Of a stretch of DNA of 64,000 nt, positions 47,701 through 62,234 are shown piece after piece. Origin of the DNA: Trichoplusia ni. Its lineage: Eukaryota; Arthropoda; Insecta; Lepidoptera; Noctuidae. Position 1 is the first letter of the stretch, and every line of letters starts with the position of its first letter. The position numbers were made by a program, and so were the translations under genes. The notes under the pieces were generated by a model. It was not told the DNA's origin and made no database searches. It saw only the letters and a list, made by a program, of their open reading frames with translations. Location: the NCBI RefSeq assembly GCF_003590095.1, contig NC_039483.1, positions 9,238,001-9,302,000 of the forward strand, given 5' to 3'.

Positions 47701-48842
47701 TCCTCAGCTTCGGCTATCGAAGCCACTAACGTCGTGAGTATATATTCAGGTGTTTCACCACTCTTCATCAATGTCTTTAATTCCTCCACGCCAGGGTATA
47801 CAGATTCTCCACCTCCAGATTTCGCAGATATTGACATAGAACTCGAAGCTCGCTTCGACTTATTCAACTTTCTCTGTTTCTTTTGTTCCATTATCAACCA
47901 TTCAGGATCTCTCATCACAGCACCACACACGCATACATTAAGTACAGTACCAGCTAACAGTAACAACGTACCTCTCCATCCAAATTCTTCTAATAAATAT
48001 GTTGTAAGTGGAGAATAAATGAAAGTACCAAATCCAACTCCACAGGAACCTAATCCAACAGCCAAATTACGTCTTTTCTCAAACCAATAAGCTATTGATA
48101 CTACAGCAGTTACGTACAATAAGCCAGTTCCTAAACCAGCCATAATACCATAAGTTACATATAGAACTTCGACTGAATTACTGTATGAAGCTGCAACAAA
48201 ACCGATAGTCGACGCTATACCGCCAACTATTGTCATACTTCTGCATCCATAACGATCAACTAAAGCACTCATTATAGGTCCAGCAATCAACGGTACGGAG
48301 ATAAACAAACTTCCAATCAACGATGTCTTGGCTTCACTGGTTTCGAAGAAAATCACGAATTTGTCGTGCATCAGACCATAGGAGAAAGCTAATCCATCAG
48401 CCACCGTGGCGATGAGGAATGATGCGGCTACGACTACCCATCCCCATCCGCCATCTGGTATTTGCGGAGGCTGGTCTGCCGGTGGCTTACTGGAACAGAT
48501 ACTGTCCGTGTCTCCAAGACCGAAAAACTTGACACCTTCATTCGTTGATGTAGCATCATCATCACTTCCCTTGTCCTTATGATAACCGACAGAGAGGTGG
48601 TTATCTCTAGCATTGTTAGGCTCCGTTTTCATAGAATTCACTATATCTAAATCATCTTTCGGCTTTCCCACATCTCTCGCTTCATTTTTATCATCATTCA
48701 CTCCATCTATATACTTGAAGTCATTCGTTCTCTGAAGGAGTGGAGACGTAGTCTTCTCCTCTTCAGACGGTACTTTATGTTCATACTTGAGAGAAGGATC
48801 TTTACCTGGAATTCCATTTGCATACGCTCTTTGTGATTCCAT
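44766..48842 (-). CDS. Monocarboxylate transporter (SLC16-like, MFS), five coding exons
   Basis: Membrane transporter of the SLC16 family, probably proton- or ion-linked movement of small monocarboxylates or related solutes. Coding exons on the minus strand: 47610-48842, 47042-47503, 46741-46962, 45980-46289 and 44766-44956. All junctions are GT-AG and keep frame, giving 805 aa. The N terminus is polar for about 128 residues. The signature PDGGWGWVVVAASF (129-142) opens TM1; DRYGCR (196-201) and YWFEKRRNLAVGL (252-264) are typical MFS loop motifs. TM1-6 end near residue 310, and about 270 polar residues separate them from TM7-12. Exon 2 encodes most of that loop. The last exon encodes TM12 and a short tail ending in IIIAH. 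Length exceeds mammalian MCTs because of the N-terminal region and the loop. Exact orthology is not resolved. Confidence 0.92.
44957..45979 (-). other. Last intron of the transporter gene
   Basis: Phase-1 intron of about 1.0 kb, AT-rich, with no recognised repeat. Introns at 46290-46740 and 46963-47041, and one at 47504-47609, separate the other exons. Confidence 0.8.
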
Positions 48843-49255
48843 TAGTCTGTAAAACGATCTCTTCTTAAGTACGGTTCTAAGTACGTACTCGGTTGTCTAA
48901 TTCGGTCCTCTAATGGACGTCGTGAACACTACCAGAATTGGATTAGTAATCCAATCAGTGGAAATTCTTCTACGTCGAAGAAACGGTTAGTTCTCTTGAC
49001 CAGTGTCTTAATCTTGGATCTCTAGCAGAATAGCGACAAAGTCTCTTCGATATACAAAGTGTTAGGGCGCAAGGGTTGTAGCTTGTCGAGTACATCAAGG
49101 ACCGGCTAGTCCTCGATTTCACACTTTTGAAAAAATCACTTTCTATATTGTCACACGTTCGTCCCGTGAACGTCGTGTACCTTCTTGACATTAATTAAAG
49201 TTTTATAACTTGAAATATTTGCAACATTTCAAATTTGTCGAGGGCAGGGTGAAAT
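48843..49255 (-). other. Leader (5' UTR) of the transporter with an upstream ORF
   Basis: Upstream of the ATG the minus strand has a good acceptor (ttttgttacag) ending at 49256, so this block may be a leader exon with further leader sequence upstream. It holds a complete ATG-initiated ORF of 73 codons at 48970-49191, which ends before the main start. No domain was recognised in that ORF. Confidence 0.4.
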
Positions 49256-51279
49256 CTGTAACAAAAGAAAAAATATAAATTACAATTTAGATCAGAGTAT
49301 TTTTTACTTTATTTTCATTCATCATTATATTCGGAGAAATACTCTAAACTGAATTAACTCAAGTTATATTGGCCTCTCCATATTCGAGAATCTTTCGAGG
49401 TAAGTTTAGGTGCAAGTACATATACTTATAATTTAATAAATTATCTAAGTTAATGATGTTTCCGCGAAAATTGTTGCCAACTTTAAACCGGATAGGGTAC
49501 TAGAACTACATTGACTGATTGCTTTTTTCATTACCAATAAAAAAAAACTCTAGGAGATTAACTCGAGTAACTAAACTTCAAAGACACGAGTTAATACAAA
49601 ACAGAACATAGACAGTCGCTACAACAGCAATAAATTTTACAGGCAATAAAGCGATACCATTAAAATTAATGGGCAGAAAAAAACAGTCAAGGCTAACGGA
49701 ACAACACCTTAAACAGTGTAGAGGTAACTGTCACTATTTCGCGCGCAATTTACTGTCAAGTAAAAGATGGCGTCAATAGGCACAAGCAATCATCGTATTC
49801 AGGACATCCAGGTAAACACACGCAACAAACAGCCTAATTTGGTAATGGAAGCAATTGACTAAACTGAATCTAGTTAATTCTAGATCTTTCCATGAGATGC
49901 AATGATATTAAGTATCATTTCATGGCTACAGTTGGATTTTGTATGGGTACTAGAGGCTTAATTTGTACAAACAATGACTCCAGTGTGCAAATATTTGACG
50001 CATGCAATTAGTCATCGTTGCAACAACAGGCTTAGGCACATAATAAATAAGAATAATAAGTTTTAATTTACAGGTTTTAAATTTTTTGAAATTCAACTTG
50101 TATATTACAAAGATAATATTTTAGTTTCAAATCGGCTTACTAATTTTGTTCCAATGTAAGTTATGAGGAGGGAAAATCTAAAAAAATGTTCTCTTACAAG
50201 TTTATGACTAAAGCTTTCAAAAAATAACTTTCTTAATTATTCTAAGACACTATTGACGGACGGTGAATTCATCTACAAGAAACCTGAGTTCCAAATATAA
50301 GAATCTCAAATCAACAACCCGCAGAGCAAGTGTTGTGATCAATGCTTAAACTTTTTCGAAAGAGAAGAGACCTGTGGCCGGCCTTTAGACGTATTATTAC
50401 ACGAAAAACAACACCTATTATTTCACAACTTTAAAAAACAACACATACTATTTCGATAACCAAACGCAAGTATTAAATTCGTCGCTAATATTAGGTACAC
50501 AACAAAATCTAAGTATTTAACGATGAGACCTAATGTTATCTGACTGTGATAATATTAATGGTAGTTTATGAAATGTACACAATTATGACGCATGTGATAA
50601 CGTGTGTCAGTCGATGAGTCTGGCTGTGGATGGAAGGTCATTTAGTACCACCAAGGAGTCTGTACCACGATCCTGCCATCTCCTAAAATGTATGAATGTA
50701 TGGACTTTGGTTTGTAATTTTCATGGATTTGAGCGTTTTCTATAATCCTTATTGATGGTCGAAATATCACTTGGCTACTATACTGAATTGATTCCTGCCA
50801 ATCGTCACGGGATTCTTGACTTTTGCAGTCAACTGTGCGAAATAGTTTTATGAACTGGTGTCCATTAGGAAGAACTGTTATGAGAATCAGGAGTAAGTGT
50901 GCTGGTTTCGGCAAAGCGTTAAGGGGTTCTCCTTCCGTTTATTCTGTTACTTTAAAGACATCGTAGTAGACCCCCAGATGAGAGCCGTGATAGGTATCAT
51001 AATATTGATTGAATAAATCGTTATACATAGTAGATATATTAAAATCTACTTACTAAGTTTTATATGAGAAGGCACAATCTTTTTTCGAGCAGTCGGTTAA
51101 AAAATATGTAACTTGGTGTTAAATACATAAATAATTATCGCCACTGTGTCTAAAGTGAGGCGAGTTACAGGCACTTGACCCAGTAACAATAAGCAAGCGC
51201 TCAAACAGTTGAGATAACGCAAGGTGTAGTTATTACACTTTAAATTATGTCAACATACATTTTAATTAATCATGGCCCT
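49256..51279. other. Upstream of transporter; no gene supported
   Basis: AT-rich. A 90-codon ORF at 50642-50914 (-) contains FRTVDCKSQESRDDWQESI, which faintly resembles the last helix of a PH domain, but no splice context or flanking domain supports a gene. GACCCCCAGATGAGAGCCGTG near 50969 is a fragment of a dispersed moth repeat. Confidence 0.4.
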
Positions 51280-51345
51280 CTGGTTATTAACGGTGTTATT
51301 ATTTGATAAGCTTTGGGTTTGAATCGGAGAGGTACGGAACCATGT
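51280..51345 (+). mobile_element. Degraded SINE-like fragment
   Basis: GGCCCTCTGGTTATTAACGG followed by GGGTTTGAATCGG resembles pol III A and B boxes in order. It is too degraded for a firm call. Confidence 0.3.
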
Positions 51346-54300
51346 AATGATTCTGCGGCTCTACCAAATTGCGCTAATAAAATGAAAAATTATATTTATA
51401 AGAAATATACAACACCAAAGTAAATAAGAAAAAATCGAACTAGCTAAATACGATGTTTCTTATTAAGCCAGTCGCTTGAAAATACCACGCCTTTATTGTA
51501 GAGGAAAATTAATAAAGAAGGCAATATACATTAACATACATAAGATTAACGCACTTGACCCTCACAGATCACGAAACAAAAAAACATACCTATCTACGTA
51601 AACACATTTATTTTACACCCTATATATCAGTGAATAGTAAAACGAGACCCGACGCAATCCAATTCCCCTGAGGACGTATTCTAATGAGGCTAGTTAAACA
51701 GATTGATGTGCGTCCATGAAAACGGACTGTTCATATTACGAGCTCAAGTCACGGAAACTGTCATACCCATTATTTATATTACTGAAAGTGTTTTCATGAT
51801 TTTGACACACTTTCGGACGCTCCCAGCTGACCTTAAACCATAAGGTTAGTAAGTATTCAACTTGAAAATAGTTATTTGTGCCTTCAGATAGAGCATGAAT
51901 CTATTAGTTCCACTTAAGTGGAGGGATTTCTAGGAATTACTAATTTGGCACAGATAAATCTCAGCTGACGCTTACAATTCAATACATTTCCTCTCCATAG
52001 TGTATGTCCTTTTAAAGTGCGAAGCGTATTGAGAAGTGGGATCTGTCTGACACACACCAGCTAAAAACCTTCTGGTTCACCTTGCTCTTTGTCAGAGCCG
52101 CGAGATTGGTTAAGCATGAAACCCTCACAATGATATTTAAAATAATCTCCCTTACCAGCACCCCGTACAAAATCCATAATCACTCTCCGATCCCTCATCC
52201 AGCCACTACACTCTATACCAATTTCATCACATAACTGAAATAATGACATTATTCACCACAAACACGACGATTCCACTTCTTCCATTCCTTGAGACAACTA
52301 ATGCAATCTCGACACAGACAAAGATTGCCTACGTCTTGATGTAAATCCGTTAATTACTTCTCTGATAGTATCAGAGCGATAGCAAATGTCTTGACTGAAA
52401 TTTGTTTAAAAATGTTAGAATATTCCGGGGTGGGATAAAGCTGAAATAAGCCGTTTGCTTATAAAAAAGTAAGGCGTGAAATTAGAACTTTATGTAGGCT
52501 GGAAAAGATTATTTCAAATTGATTTTATTTTATTGAAAGACACCTAGGATGCTAATAATGATAAATATAATAAAACAAATAGTTCTAAGACGTAGTCGAT
52601 CACAGGATATTAATACAACAAATTTTGGTGTGTCGAAGATTCCGCATTTAAACAGCAGCCTTCCACGATTTCTATTGCCATCGAACTAAGAAGCAAACGG
52701 CAGAAAAAACACTGTCAGTAGTCTGAAAAACTTGCAATATATTTCCCGGTAGAAACATTGATAGGTGCTTAGCATAATTAAGAGGACGATCTCCTCGAAT
52801 TAAGTACTAAATAAGTAGTCTGGGAATCCCTCTCGCAATAATTTTATGACAACTTCATAATTACGCGCTTGCAATATTGTTTTACACACGAGTTTATTAC
52901 GACGGTCTATAAAATGATATTCGTGTATTGTACAATTTTATGGGCAGATGACGCCAAACGCACAATTCAAATGAACGTATCTACTATTTTATATCTATGT
53001 TTCAATTATTCAAATTAAGGCTTCATGTGGTTCTTTTTGATATTACTTTTTTATGAATTTGAACAACTATCTTAAAGTTTGATTTGCCTGCCCGCCGCCA
53101 CGTCAGCTCACGATTGAGGACTCCGGTTGTGTCCGAATCTAGTCGCATTTTCTCGAAAAACAAGTACGCACAAATAAAACGTTGCTAAATAAATGATTTT
53201 GTCTTAAAAAATAAACCAAAATAATGTGTTCAACATTGTCATCGCCTGACCAATCGTTTTGGGGCCACAGAATCAGTTACTACCTCGTGAAAACATGATC
53301 AATACGTTGCAACTATCAATAAATTTTAAAACAATATTGAGTACTAACCTGCCAATATTTTTTTTGATGATTCACTCATTTTGCATAATATCTTTTGTAC
53401 GACTTCCCATAGTCCAGTCGGCGTTGTTAATGGTAGTAATATTGACTTACTATGTCCTTTTATTAAAGGGTTATCTGTTTACGTAATTTTGTTTACAATA
53501 ATAATATATTTATGGTTGACACCATGCATATTTGTTTTTATGAAAATGCAATAATAATCCTAATTTATTAAAGGTTAATTACTTGATTTTATTCTTAGTA
53601 TTACTTAGTTTATTACGTCATTGACCATTTATGAAACAAATTTATTGCATTTCGAATGAAGCAATTGCCATAATATACATTTTTGTGGTTGAGTTAATTT
53701 TTATCCAATTAAAATCGACGGAATTGGAAATTCTACCATTGTTAACGATAGTCTGAAAACAAAAACTATTAAAATGTAACGATAAATTTATTTCATGAAC
53801 TGCTCCGAAAAAAATATTTAAGAACGTTTTTTCTTCAGTTTGTATTAAAAACCCCTTATAAATCTAATTGCTATTAATGATCTTCTAGGTACTTCCAACC
53901 AATCATTTATATTATTTTTTCAGCCTAGTTTCTGTACCTCCATGTTCCTTCGACCAACTTTAAACAAAACATGTCAAGATCGTTTAAAAATATTTTAGTA
54001 CACAATTTGTTCAAATGACACTGGCTATGTAGTTGACTTATGAAAGCAGAATTCCTATTTTAAAATTATTGCGATATGTATCAAAAGCATTTATTTTTGA
54101 AATATGCTTTGGCTTAACACATTATTAGGTTAGTCAACTATTAGTGTTTGTGAAAAACAACAGTATAAAAATATATATTAAATAATAGCCAAAAGATTGG
54201 ATTAGTTCCAGAATGTTAATATAATATTTTTGTCTGAAAACTCTCGTCGTGATTTTACATTTTAACAGTAAGAGCTATCTCAGTACGATTCGTAAAATTT

Positions 54301-55599
54301 ATATTGTGTCCAACTTTTTTAATACCAAGAAACGTTTATAACGCTCTTAAAATTCACAGACGAAGAAGATAAGTGCGTTGTAGTTGATCATGTAGAGCTG
54401 CAAAATAGCAGCTATTTCAAGTTGCATAAAGGGCATAAATAAGGAAAAACATATAAATAATACACTTCGATAAGTAATTAATAGCTATAACCCAGATATG
54501 ACCGGACACGGAAGGAAAATAAGATGACTGCAGTCACTACAGATGTATACCCAGTATAATGTACTATAACTACCAAGGTAGGTATATATATGTACAATCA
54601 TCTGCAAGTCAAGTTATCCTTGTCAATGCTCTTCGAATTATAATTGAGTCGGCTGACGTCATAGTATAGTAATAAAAGTCAATAGTAACACAACTGAGTG
54701 CAGCAGCAATATAATATAATAGATGATATATCGTATACAGTATAACGTAATATAATACGTTTTTCTGCTTCTAAGTTTGGTGTTTTACAGCATTCAAGCA
54801 TTTAGAGAATTCTGAAAAGAATTTCTTAATTGTTTAATTAAAAAAAATGCTTTTTATTATATTTTTTTTCGCTGATATGAGTTATAAAATTATTTGGCCA
54901 TAGGTATGAGTCGGTATGCAAGATTTAGTGATAAAACGTATAAGAAGCAAATAATTAGTGTCGTAAAACCGCTTAAACATTAAATATTTATTAATCAACT
55001 AAATACATTCATAGATCCTGCTCAATTACGCCATGCGTATATTGTATGTATTAAAGCGACTAGTCCTACCCATTTATCAATTATTTACTCTTCATATTTA
55101 ATGTTCCATTAGTAACGATATGACAGTTGTAAGTCCGTTTAGTATAAAATTGATTTTTACATGTTTATTTAAACTAAAACTAAAACCTGTGAACAGCTTA
55201 AGAGTAATTTTAGGAAATAAATAAGAGAAAACTAGCGAGAAGTAGGGTTGGTAAAGTACACACATCTAGATGATAGTAATCCTACAGCGACTTTCCCTAA
55301 AACGAAGGGATTCTCTTCCTGCTGAAGCTGCCGATTTGTTGCTCCGTTGCCTATGGCCTGAGGCCAGGCGAGTTAGTTTTCGCAGACTAGGTACCGGGAC
55401 AGGAGATGAAAGTACCATATACAGAGCATTGCCAATACAGTTCTTCTATTCATATGTTTGGTGCATAACGAGGTGTCAGATCTTAAAACCGCCCGTAGTC
55501 CTCTGATGAGTCTTGACACACCCTTGAAAAATTCTGACGTGTTCTGGTTGTCCACAATGTTTTCTTCACTGCTGTTAGCAAGTACTCTGTAATAATCAA
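51346..55599. other. Intergenic, no gene seen
   Basis: AT-rich sequence with short, motif-free ORFs on both strands and no recognised intact repeat. Confidence 0.45.
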
Positions 55600-55700
55600 A
55601 TCAATTCGGAAATGCATTTTTGCATGCCAGGATTCAAACCTGCGATTAGTTTTAGTAATCCAACGTTAGATTGCCACTAGGCTATTTCTGCCCAGACAGT
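55600..55700 (-). mobile_element. tRNA-like SINE head fragment
   Basis: On the minus strand, GGCAGAAATAGCCTAGTGGC (A-box-like) is followed by AGGTTTGAATCCTGG (B-box-like) with spacing of a tRNA head. The rest of a tRNA cloverleaf is not convincing. Confidence 0.4.
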
Positions 55701-58700
55701 TGAAGAACTCAGCAGCAAAAATTCTCTAGAATAGAATGCCTGTAGCATTAAGTCCGTCATTGCACTTGTTTGTATAAGTAATAAATAAATATACAAATAA
55801 AATAAATAGCTTATCTAATAAACTCTTAATAGCAATATAAAAATAAGTAGGTAAGGAACAAACAGCGATAACTTTATCGTTGAATGCACAAAGGACACGT
55901 TTTTCTGTCAGACACCTAACTAGGAAAATATCTATTCGACCTCGATCTGAATGCAATAAACGTTTCAAATGACTTATGAATAGCTATAAAATTGTTGACA
56001 AAGAATAAAATATAGATAGAGATATACTTCGTTCAGACAGATGTTTTTTTTTTAATCTAGGTACCATGTTCTTTCACTAATTAACCATGATTGTTTTTGA
56101 AAAAAATATATTAACTAGTTGTGAAAACGTCTAACGTCTTAATTGGCTAAAAGAATTACCAAAATCAGTTTAATACATCCTCAATGCACAAACTCACTAA
56201 CATTTCCTCTCTTTTTGTTATAAGTATCTATTAAGTATTTAAGTAGTTTATATTCCCCACATAAAACATCAACTCTTTATACCAAGGGAAAACTCAACCA
56301 AAAAAATTGCAAACAAATCTTTTCCTAAAAAAAAAAATGACGTCAACAAAACTTTTTTTAGCATTTTGTTTACTGTTTTAAAACAAACAGCGGCGCCACG
56401 CCCACGCCAGTGTAGACACAACAGTAATACAACGTGACGTCCGACAAATAAGGATGTCGTTAGAATGTTTGATCGATTATTTAAAACTCGATTGATGCTA
56501 ATAACTAACGATAACAATTTCATTTTCCGACATTGTTGCATTGTTTTGGTTGAAATACGTGATCTTTTTAACCAACTTTGAAAAGCACCTTAGAACTTCG
56601 GACCGGATAAACCGATTAGGATGATTCTTATAGTTGCACCAACTCATAAACTAAGGGCCCATTTAGACAATGTGAAAAGTTCCATGCAAGTTGCAATACA
56701 TTGTGTAGCCGCGCAGCTCGGACATCTAACGTAATTTACAATTCGCCCGATATTTCTCGCATCGTCTAAATAATGCAAGACGGCGTACCACCACAGATTA
56801 TAACAACAGAGCGTATAACGAAGTCTAATTCTCAAGCCAAATGTCATAAGTTCAAATGCCAGCACACATTACTTGCTGAAAACGGGCCGTAGGAAAGCAA
56901 CTTGAGAAAAACGGACGGCGCACCTGGCCATTCGAAATTCATTCATCATTGAAAGTGAATTTAAAAACTGACACCAGGTATAGTACATACACCAAACATA
57001 TGAAAAGAGAAAGAACACTCATACTCGTACATACATCTACTAACTGCACAAAGACATCGTAAACAGCATAGTAACAAGTTTTAGTAAAACATGTAACTAC
57101 ACTGTACTCACATATTAATATAAGAGCTATTTTTATACTTGGAAAGAATGTCGTCAACTGCCAGACAATATAAAAAAAAATCCGTATTTACCAGACAACG
57201 CCAGAAGGAGGGAATTTACATATTTTTTGCACGAACTCTTGGCTGGCGCTCGAGTCGCTCAAATTGTAGAAGTTTGACATCCGTTTATTATTTGATATCA
57301 ACGGATGACCGACAGAGACTATTGTGACTGTATCTAATCTATCGTTTGCTTTGTCTGACGAGACTCGTGGCTAACTAAAACATAATATTGGAAGCCTAAC
57401 TCCATGGCGCCACCGCTTGAACGAGCAATTGTGGAAGCGAATCGGAAGGAGACTCTAAACGTCCTAGAATGGCGTCCATTCTCCAATAGGGTTTAGTCTA
57501 GATCTAGGTCATACCTAGGTCGAAGGAATCCTTTGAGCCAAATCAGGCTGAGTTCGCGCGAGCTATCCCGTGACTCTGGTTCACTTGAACAAATGTAAAT
57601 TAACAACAGTACAATATAAAACACTTCTTTTTCTCCGGTTGTCAAATACTTTTCATTCCAATTTTATTTGTTTTATAAATAGTAACGCCCACTTCGTAAA
57701 CAACGTAAACTGATTAAAAATCTTGTCTATTTATTGTTTTGCGTAACGATAGCAACTGAATCGATAAACAAACTTATCGATAATCGTTTTACGTCATATT
57801 TTTATCTAGAATTGAATACTTGGATTAGTGGTAGATAAGATAGTAGGATAAAAGTTAGACAAATAAATCATGATGTTTCGAAAAAATAGACAACTTTCTA
57901 TCAATCTTGTTCTCTTTAAGAACATCCTTGTTGACCTTTCAATAACATTTATATAACATTACACATCCTATATTGTATTTACCAGATGTAGATAATGAGA
58001 TATACAAAAAACCCAAATATTAAAGAGTCCTCAACATAATATTGTATTACCAAGTAAAATTGTAAAGGCTGTAAGCCAAATACTAGCTTGACGCGAGATA
58101 ATCGTCGGTTAGGCTAGAAACTAATGGAGACGGAAATAAAGAAAATATTAGGAAATTTTTAAAAGTCCTATTACAATAAAAGAATAAAGTACCTACACGG
58201 TAATGCAGTCAGCAACCAGTATCACAGCAAATGACAGTCGACGAACAACCGTGAATTTCAAACTGACATTGACATAAATGTTTAAAAGATCTGCAATGTT
58301 GGTATAAGTTGCAATAGCATTCTGGTGTAACGATACTTCGTTCCCCAGTCTGGATACAAAGTGCATGCATTTAATTAATTTGAAAGCTTGAAAATTTTGT
58401 CGTGTTAACAGACGTTTGCAGCTGAATGTCCAACCAAGAATATGACTTCGTGAATGTGACATGCTCTGGTAATAAAATCTCAGCAGACGTTCTATTTTCA
58501 AAACAATTGACGAGTAGGAGCCAACATTAAAACATAAAACCTCGTTTGACAGTAAGAGATTGGCATCGCATGTTTCCTCTCACGTGCTGTATCTTCGTTT
58601 ACTGGAGTCAGGCAGAGCCAAATGACGTCACTTGTCGCCTCTGCGGGCTATTTCCGAAGTCGCCTTGAGCCGGCCCGTGGCCGATGTTCCAAAAATGTGG

Positions 58701-61700
58701 ACGTTACAGGGCTTTACGTAGGTCGCGATAATTACGTCGAAGTATAGCGTCTGACGCTTGGATTTTACGTCTGGCAAGAGATTTCGACGATTTTACCGAT
58801 AAATTTTATACATAACCAATTTTGATCCACCCAACTATCGTAAAGCATTCCCAAGAAGGTTATTTTTGTAAATAAACTGTCATTTATCGTTCTGGTGAAA
58901 ACTTGCAAACAAAATACTAATGTGTCAATAAGAACATTCTTTATAGAATTGAAACCATCACCTGCAAAATAACTCAGCATAAAAAAAAAAAAATATTAAG
59001 CAAAAACAAAAGCAGCTACATAATATTATGCAATGCACGCGATAATTACGTAATAGTAATTATTAGACAAAGGATTAGTGTTTCATTACTTAATACACAA
59101 TTTACAAACAGACACGCCTATAAAAAGCTAATGATAGACTCACCCTATTTGCGTTGAAGTTCAAATGTCTAGCAAGCAGAATTAAAACAATTGCAAACAC
59201 ACCTTATATAAACCATGATTCAGTCTTTAATAAAACTTCTGTCCCAAAGAGAAAACACATCTTTCAAAACGAAGAAACACAATTCTGGACGAGCGTGACT
59301 TATTCACAAGAATTTCAAAGAGGATCTGTCAATTCCATCTTCGCACTGGCTAAAACTATACTTATATCATCTGTTCGAAAAGGAAATCCTGAAACGAGCT
59401 AATGAATAAGTAGGTTCATGTAATAAGGTCCCATTTGCTTCATTTGACCTATTCAGTTCTTCATAGAAAACATCGTATGACTTGGCAATACAAATCACTC
59501 TACTTCAGTGTATATTAGTAGCTATATATTTATTTTATACTAGCAAGGTCCTGCAGATTTACTCGTGTAATCAAGACATTTTTTATTTTATCATAGTACG
59601 TGACTATGGCAATAAGAAAAAAACATCTTTTCCATTTTCTACATCGTCAAAGACACTGATCGATTGTAGCGTGGCTAATTGTAATAGCATAAGGTTTTTT
59701 TTTTTATTTTCATTTCTGAGGGGGTATTGAAAAAGGTTCTATACAATCAGAAAGTCTGTCCCAAGATCAAGATCCCTGCTTAGTCTGGAAGTCGTAACTA
59801 TGAAACGCTTAAATCCCTTTGAATGAACTCAGTCTATGTAGCTAGTACATTCACGATTAGGACTTAGAGAGTTTAAGATTTCGTTAAATTATTCTAAGAT
59901 ACCATGGAGAAAATGGTGAAGGAAAACATCGGAGAGGAAATTGCCAACTCGCAGTGACATATCGTAGAGATCAATGCTCAAACCGTCCCTATTCAGCAAG
60001 AAGCTTGTGCCCAGCAGAGGGTCGTACATAGGCTAGCATTATTATAGTATACTATAATAAATCATCATAATTTCTCAATACCATAAAGTGTTAATGAGTG
60101 GATGATGCAAATGCCGTTTTATTATGCACGAGTATCATAATAATCTGATGTTATGACGATCTTGTCTCGCAGACTCTCTTAATAGACATGTAGATACCGT
60201 CTGTGTAAACTAACAATATAATAAGTTTCTATAAATAATAAATGTTTTAATTACAAACAATTAGGAACATGGATAGTGTAATATGAAATCTCAATATTTC
60301 ACTTAACTGCACATCGTTGTGCAAACTTATTGTAGCTATTCTTAATTTGATAAATGAGTTTTAGTATAACAGTTCTTATTACATTAGGTAATAATCAATA
60401 ACAAATAATATCAATAACAATAAGAATGTTTAACAAAGGTCGAGACCGATATTAGTAATATGTAGAACGAAGTGAAAATATGTTGGTTTATTTTTTACTT
60501 ACGAATCAAAATAAGTTTATAATAACGAATTAGTAATTACCATTTTTAGAAACATTGACTCATGCTATATGCGTCTACATTAAAAATTATTATTCCTGCA
60601 ATAATTAGCTTGTATAACACATATTTTTCAGTACTACAATATTTGCATCATGACTCACCAAAAACATGCCATCATTTTTAACCGAACGCGGTTGCGACCA
60701 AAATGACGCCCAAACGCAGTCTACATAGACACAGGAGACTGTCATTCTGTTTGTGAGTGCATAAGAACAATGCCTCGTTGTACTAGCTCTCGTACTCCAA
60801 TGCATAGACAATACATTGCTGTTACATACTCATTGTTCGACGAACAGACAGCCCGTGTTTACAATCATGCGTGTAAAGACGCGATTAAGTGACGCGTTAT
60901 TGAATGTCTTAAGGAATCGTTTATAATGGTGTTCATTGTTAGGTTGTGGTCTTATCTAGGATCTACCCGAGTCTAGTTGAGAGGTGCCATACTCAAGGGG
61001 TATAAACGGTACCCTATTACTGAGGGTATGCTGTCCGTCTCACGTCTGTCAGCCCGTTCATCATCAGGCTGTACCTTATGAGACGAGATAGCTAGAAGAT
61101 TATCTTTTTTAAATTATGAGAGGGGTCCTCTCATACTACTTATTAATATAGACCGTTTACTAACTGTATTTTTTTGTCGAAATAGGTCCCTTATTGCTCT
61201 CCAGTTTTAAAGTAGCTAGTTCTATTCTATTCTCCTTTAAGGGTCCTCTAACAAATTATAGGGAATGTGTATTAAACTTGGGAATATCAAAGGTCTCAAT
61301 AGAAATAACCCTTCTATTAATACCATATGTTTGTTTGCTTATGGACTCTATAGAATTACACCTCTTTATGCGAATTCGAATACTTATAATACCGTCAAGG
61401 TAAAGTGCGAGCAACTTGCGATAGTGAGGGTTCCATGCACATAGGTCAGTGAGTAAAAATTGGTCACCCATCAAAATTACGATACACGCCATTGTTTTAC
61501 GTCGACTTTTAATTGTTCTGCAAAATCTTTAACCGTCTAGCTAACACGTCACAGTTCATGAGATGCTGCTTGGGTGACAGAGGGGAAAAAACAGTGGATG
61601 TTTAATTCCATAGCAATAGGGTTCCATTATAACCCTCTGGATACAAATCCTTTCAAACCAAAGGCGCGCTCTAATTGTCCGTCAAGGACATATTCCAAGC

Positions 61701-62029
61701 AAGCAGACCGCGTACCTCGCTCAGCTAATCCGGTTTTAACCTAAAACGGTCGTTAATGTCGTTATACAAATACATACACTTCTAAGAAATTTTAATACAA
61801 GGTAAAACCATATTACTGCCGAGTTCCGAGAAATGATGGCGATGTGTACGATTAGAAGTTATTCATGTTATACAAGGCAAAGGCATCCATTTGACTGCCA
61901 CTGCTCATCAATTGTTCAATTAGACTGGAAGGAATAGGGTTGTGCGCGTGATCTTAGTATTTCGTATTGAGTTTCTGTATTTAAATGACTTTACTGGCGC
62001 TTACAGAACCTAACAGTTTTTTGTTATTT
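55701..62029. other. Intergenic, no gene seen
   Basis: No supported exon. A relatively GC-richer patch at 58560-58760 could be a promoter or an untranslated exon, but nothing in it proves that. The remaining ORFs of 60-100 codons lack motifs. Confidence 0.4.
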
Positions 62030-62234
62030 AACGGCATTTAACGGTTTGTATTTCTGTAACCTCTTCACGGCCCAACAGCTGGACTGAATTTGATGAAATT
62101 TAGGATAAAGGGTACCTAACACCTTGGACAGACACATACGCTACTTTTATTCGAATTCGTTAAAGAATGACGGACTGAATGTTTTTGCAGCTGTAAACGA
62201 TTTCGTCGCCGGCGAAACCGCAAGCAACAGCTAG
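62030..62234 (+). mobile_element. Helitron-like non-autonomous element (partial)
   Basis: Ends AAGCAACAGCTAG|T at 62234, the same 3' terminus as the other Helitron-like copies. The inner words CGGCCCAACAGCTGGACTG belong to a related high-copy moth subfamily. The left end is not clear. Confidence 0.55.
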
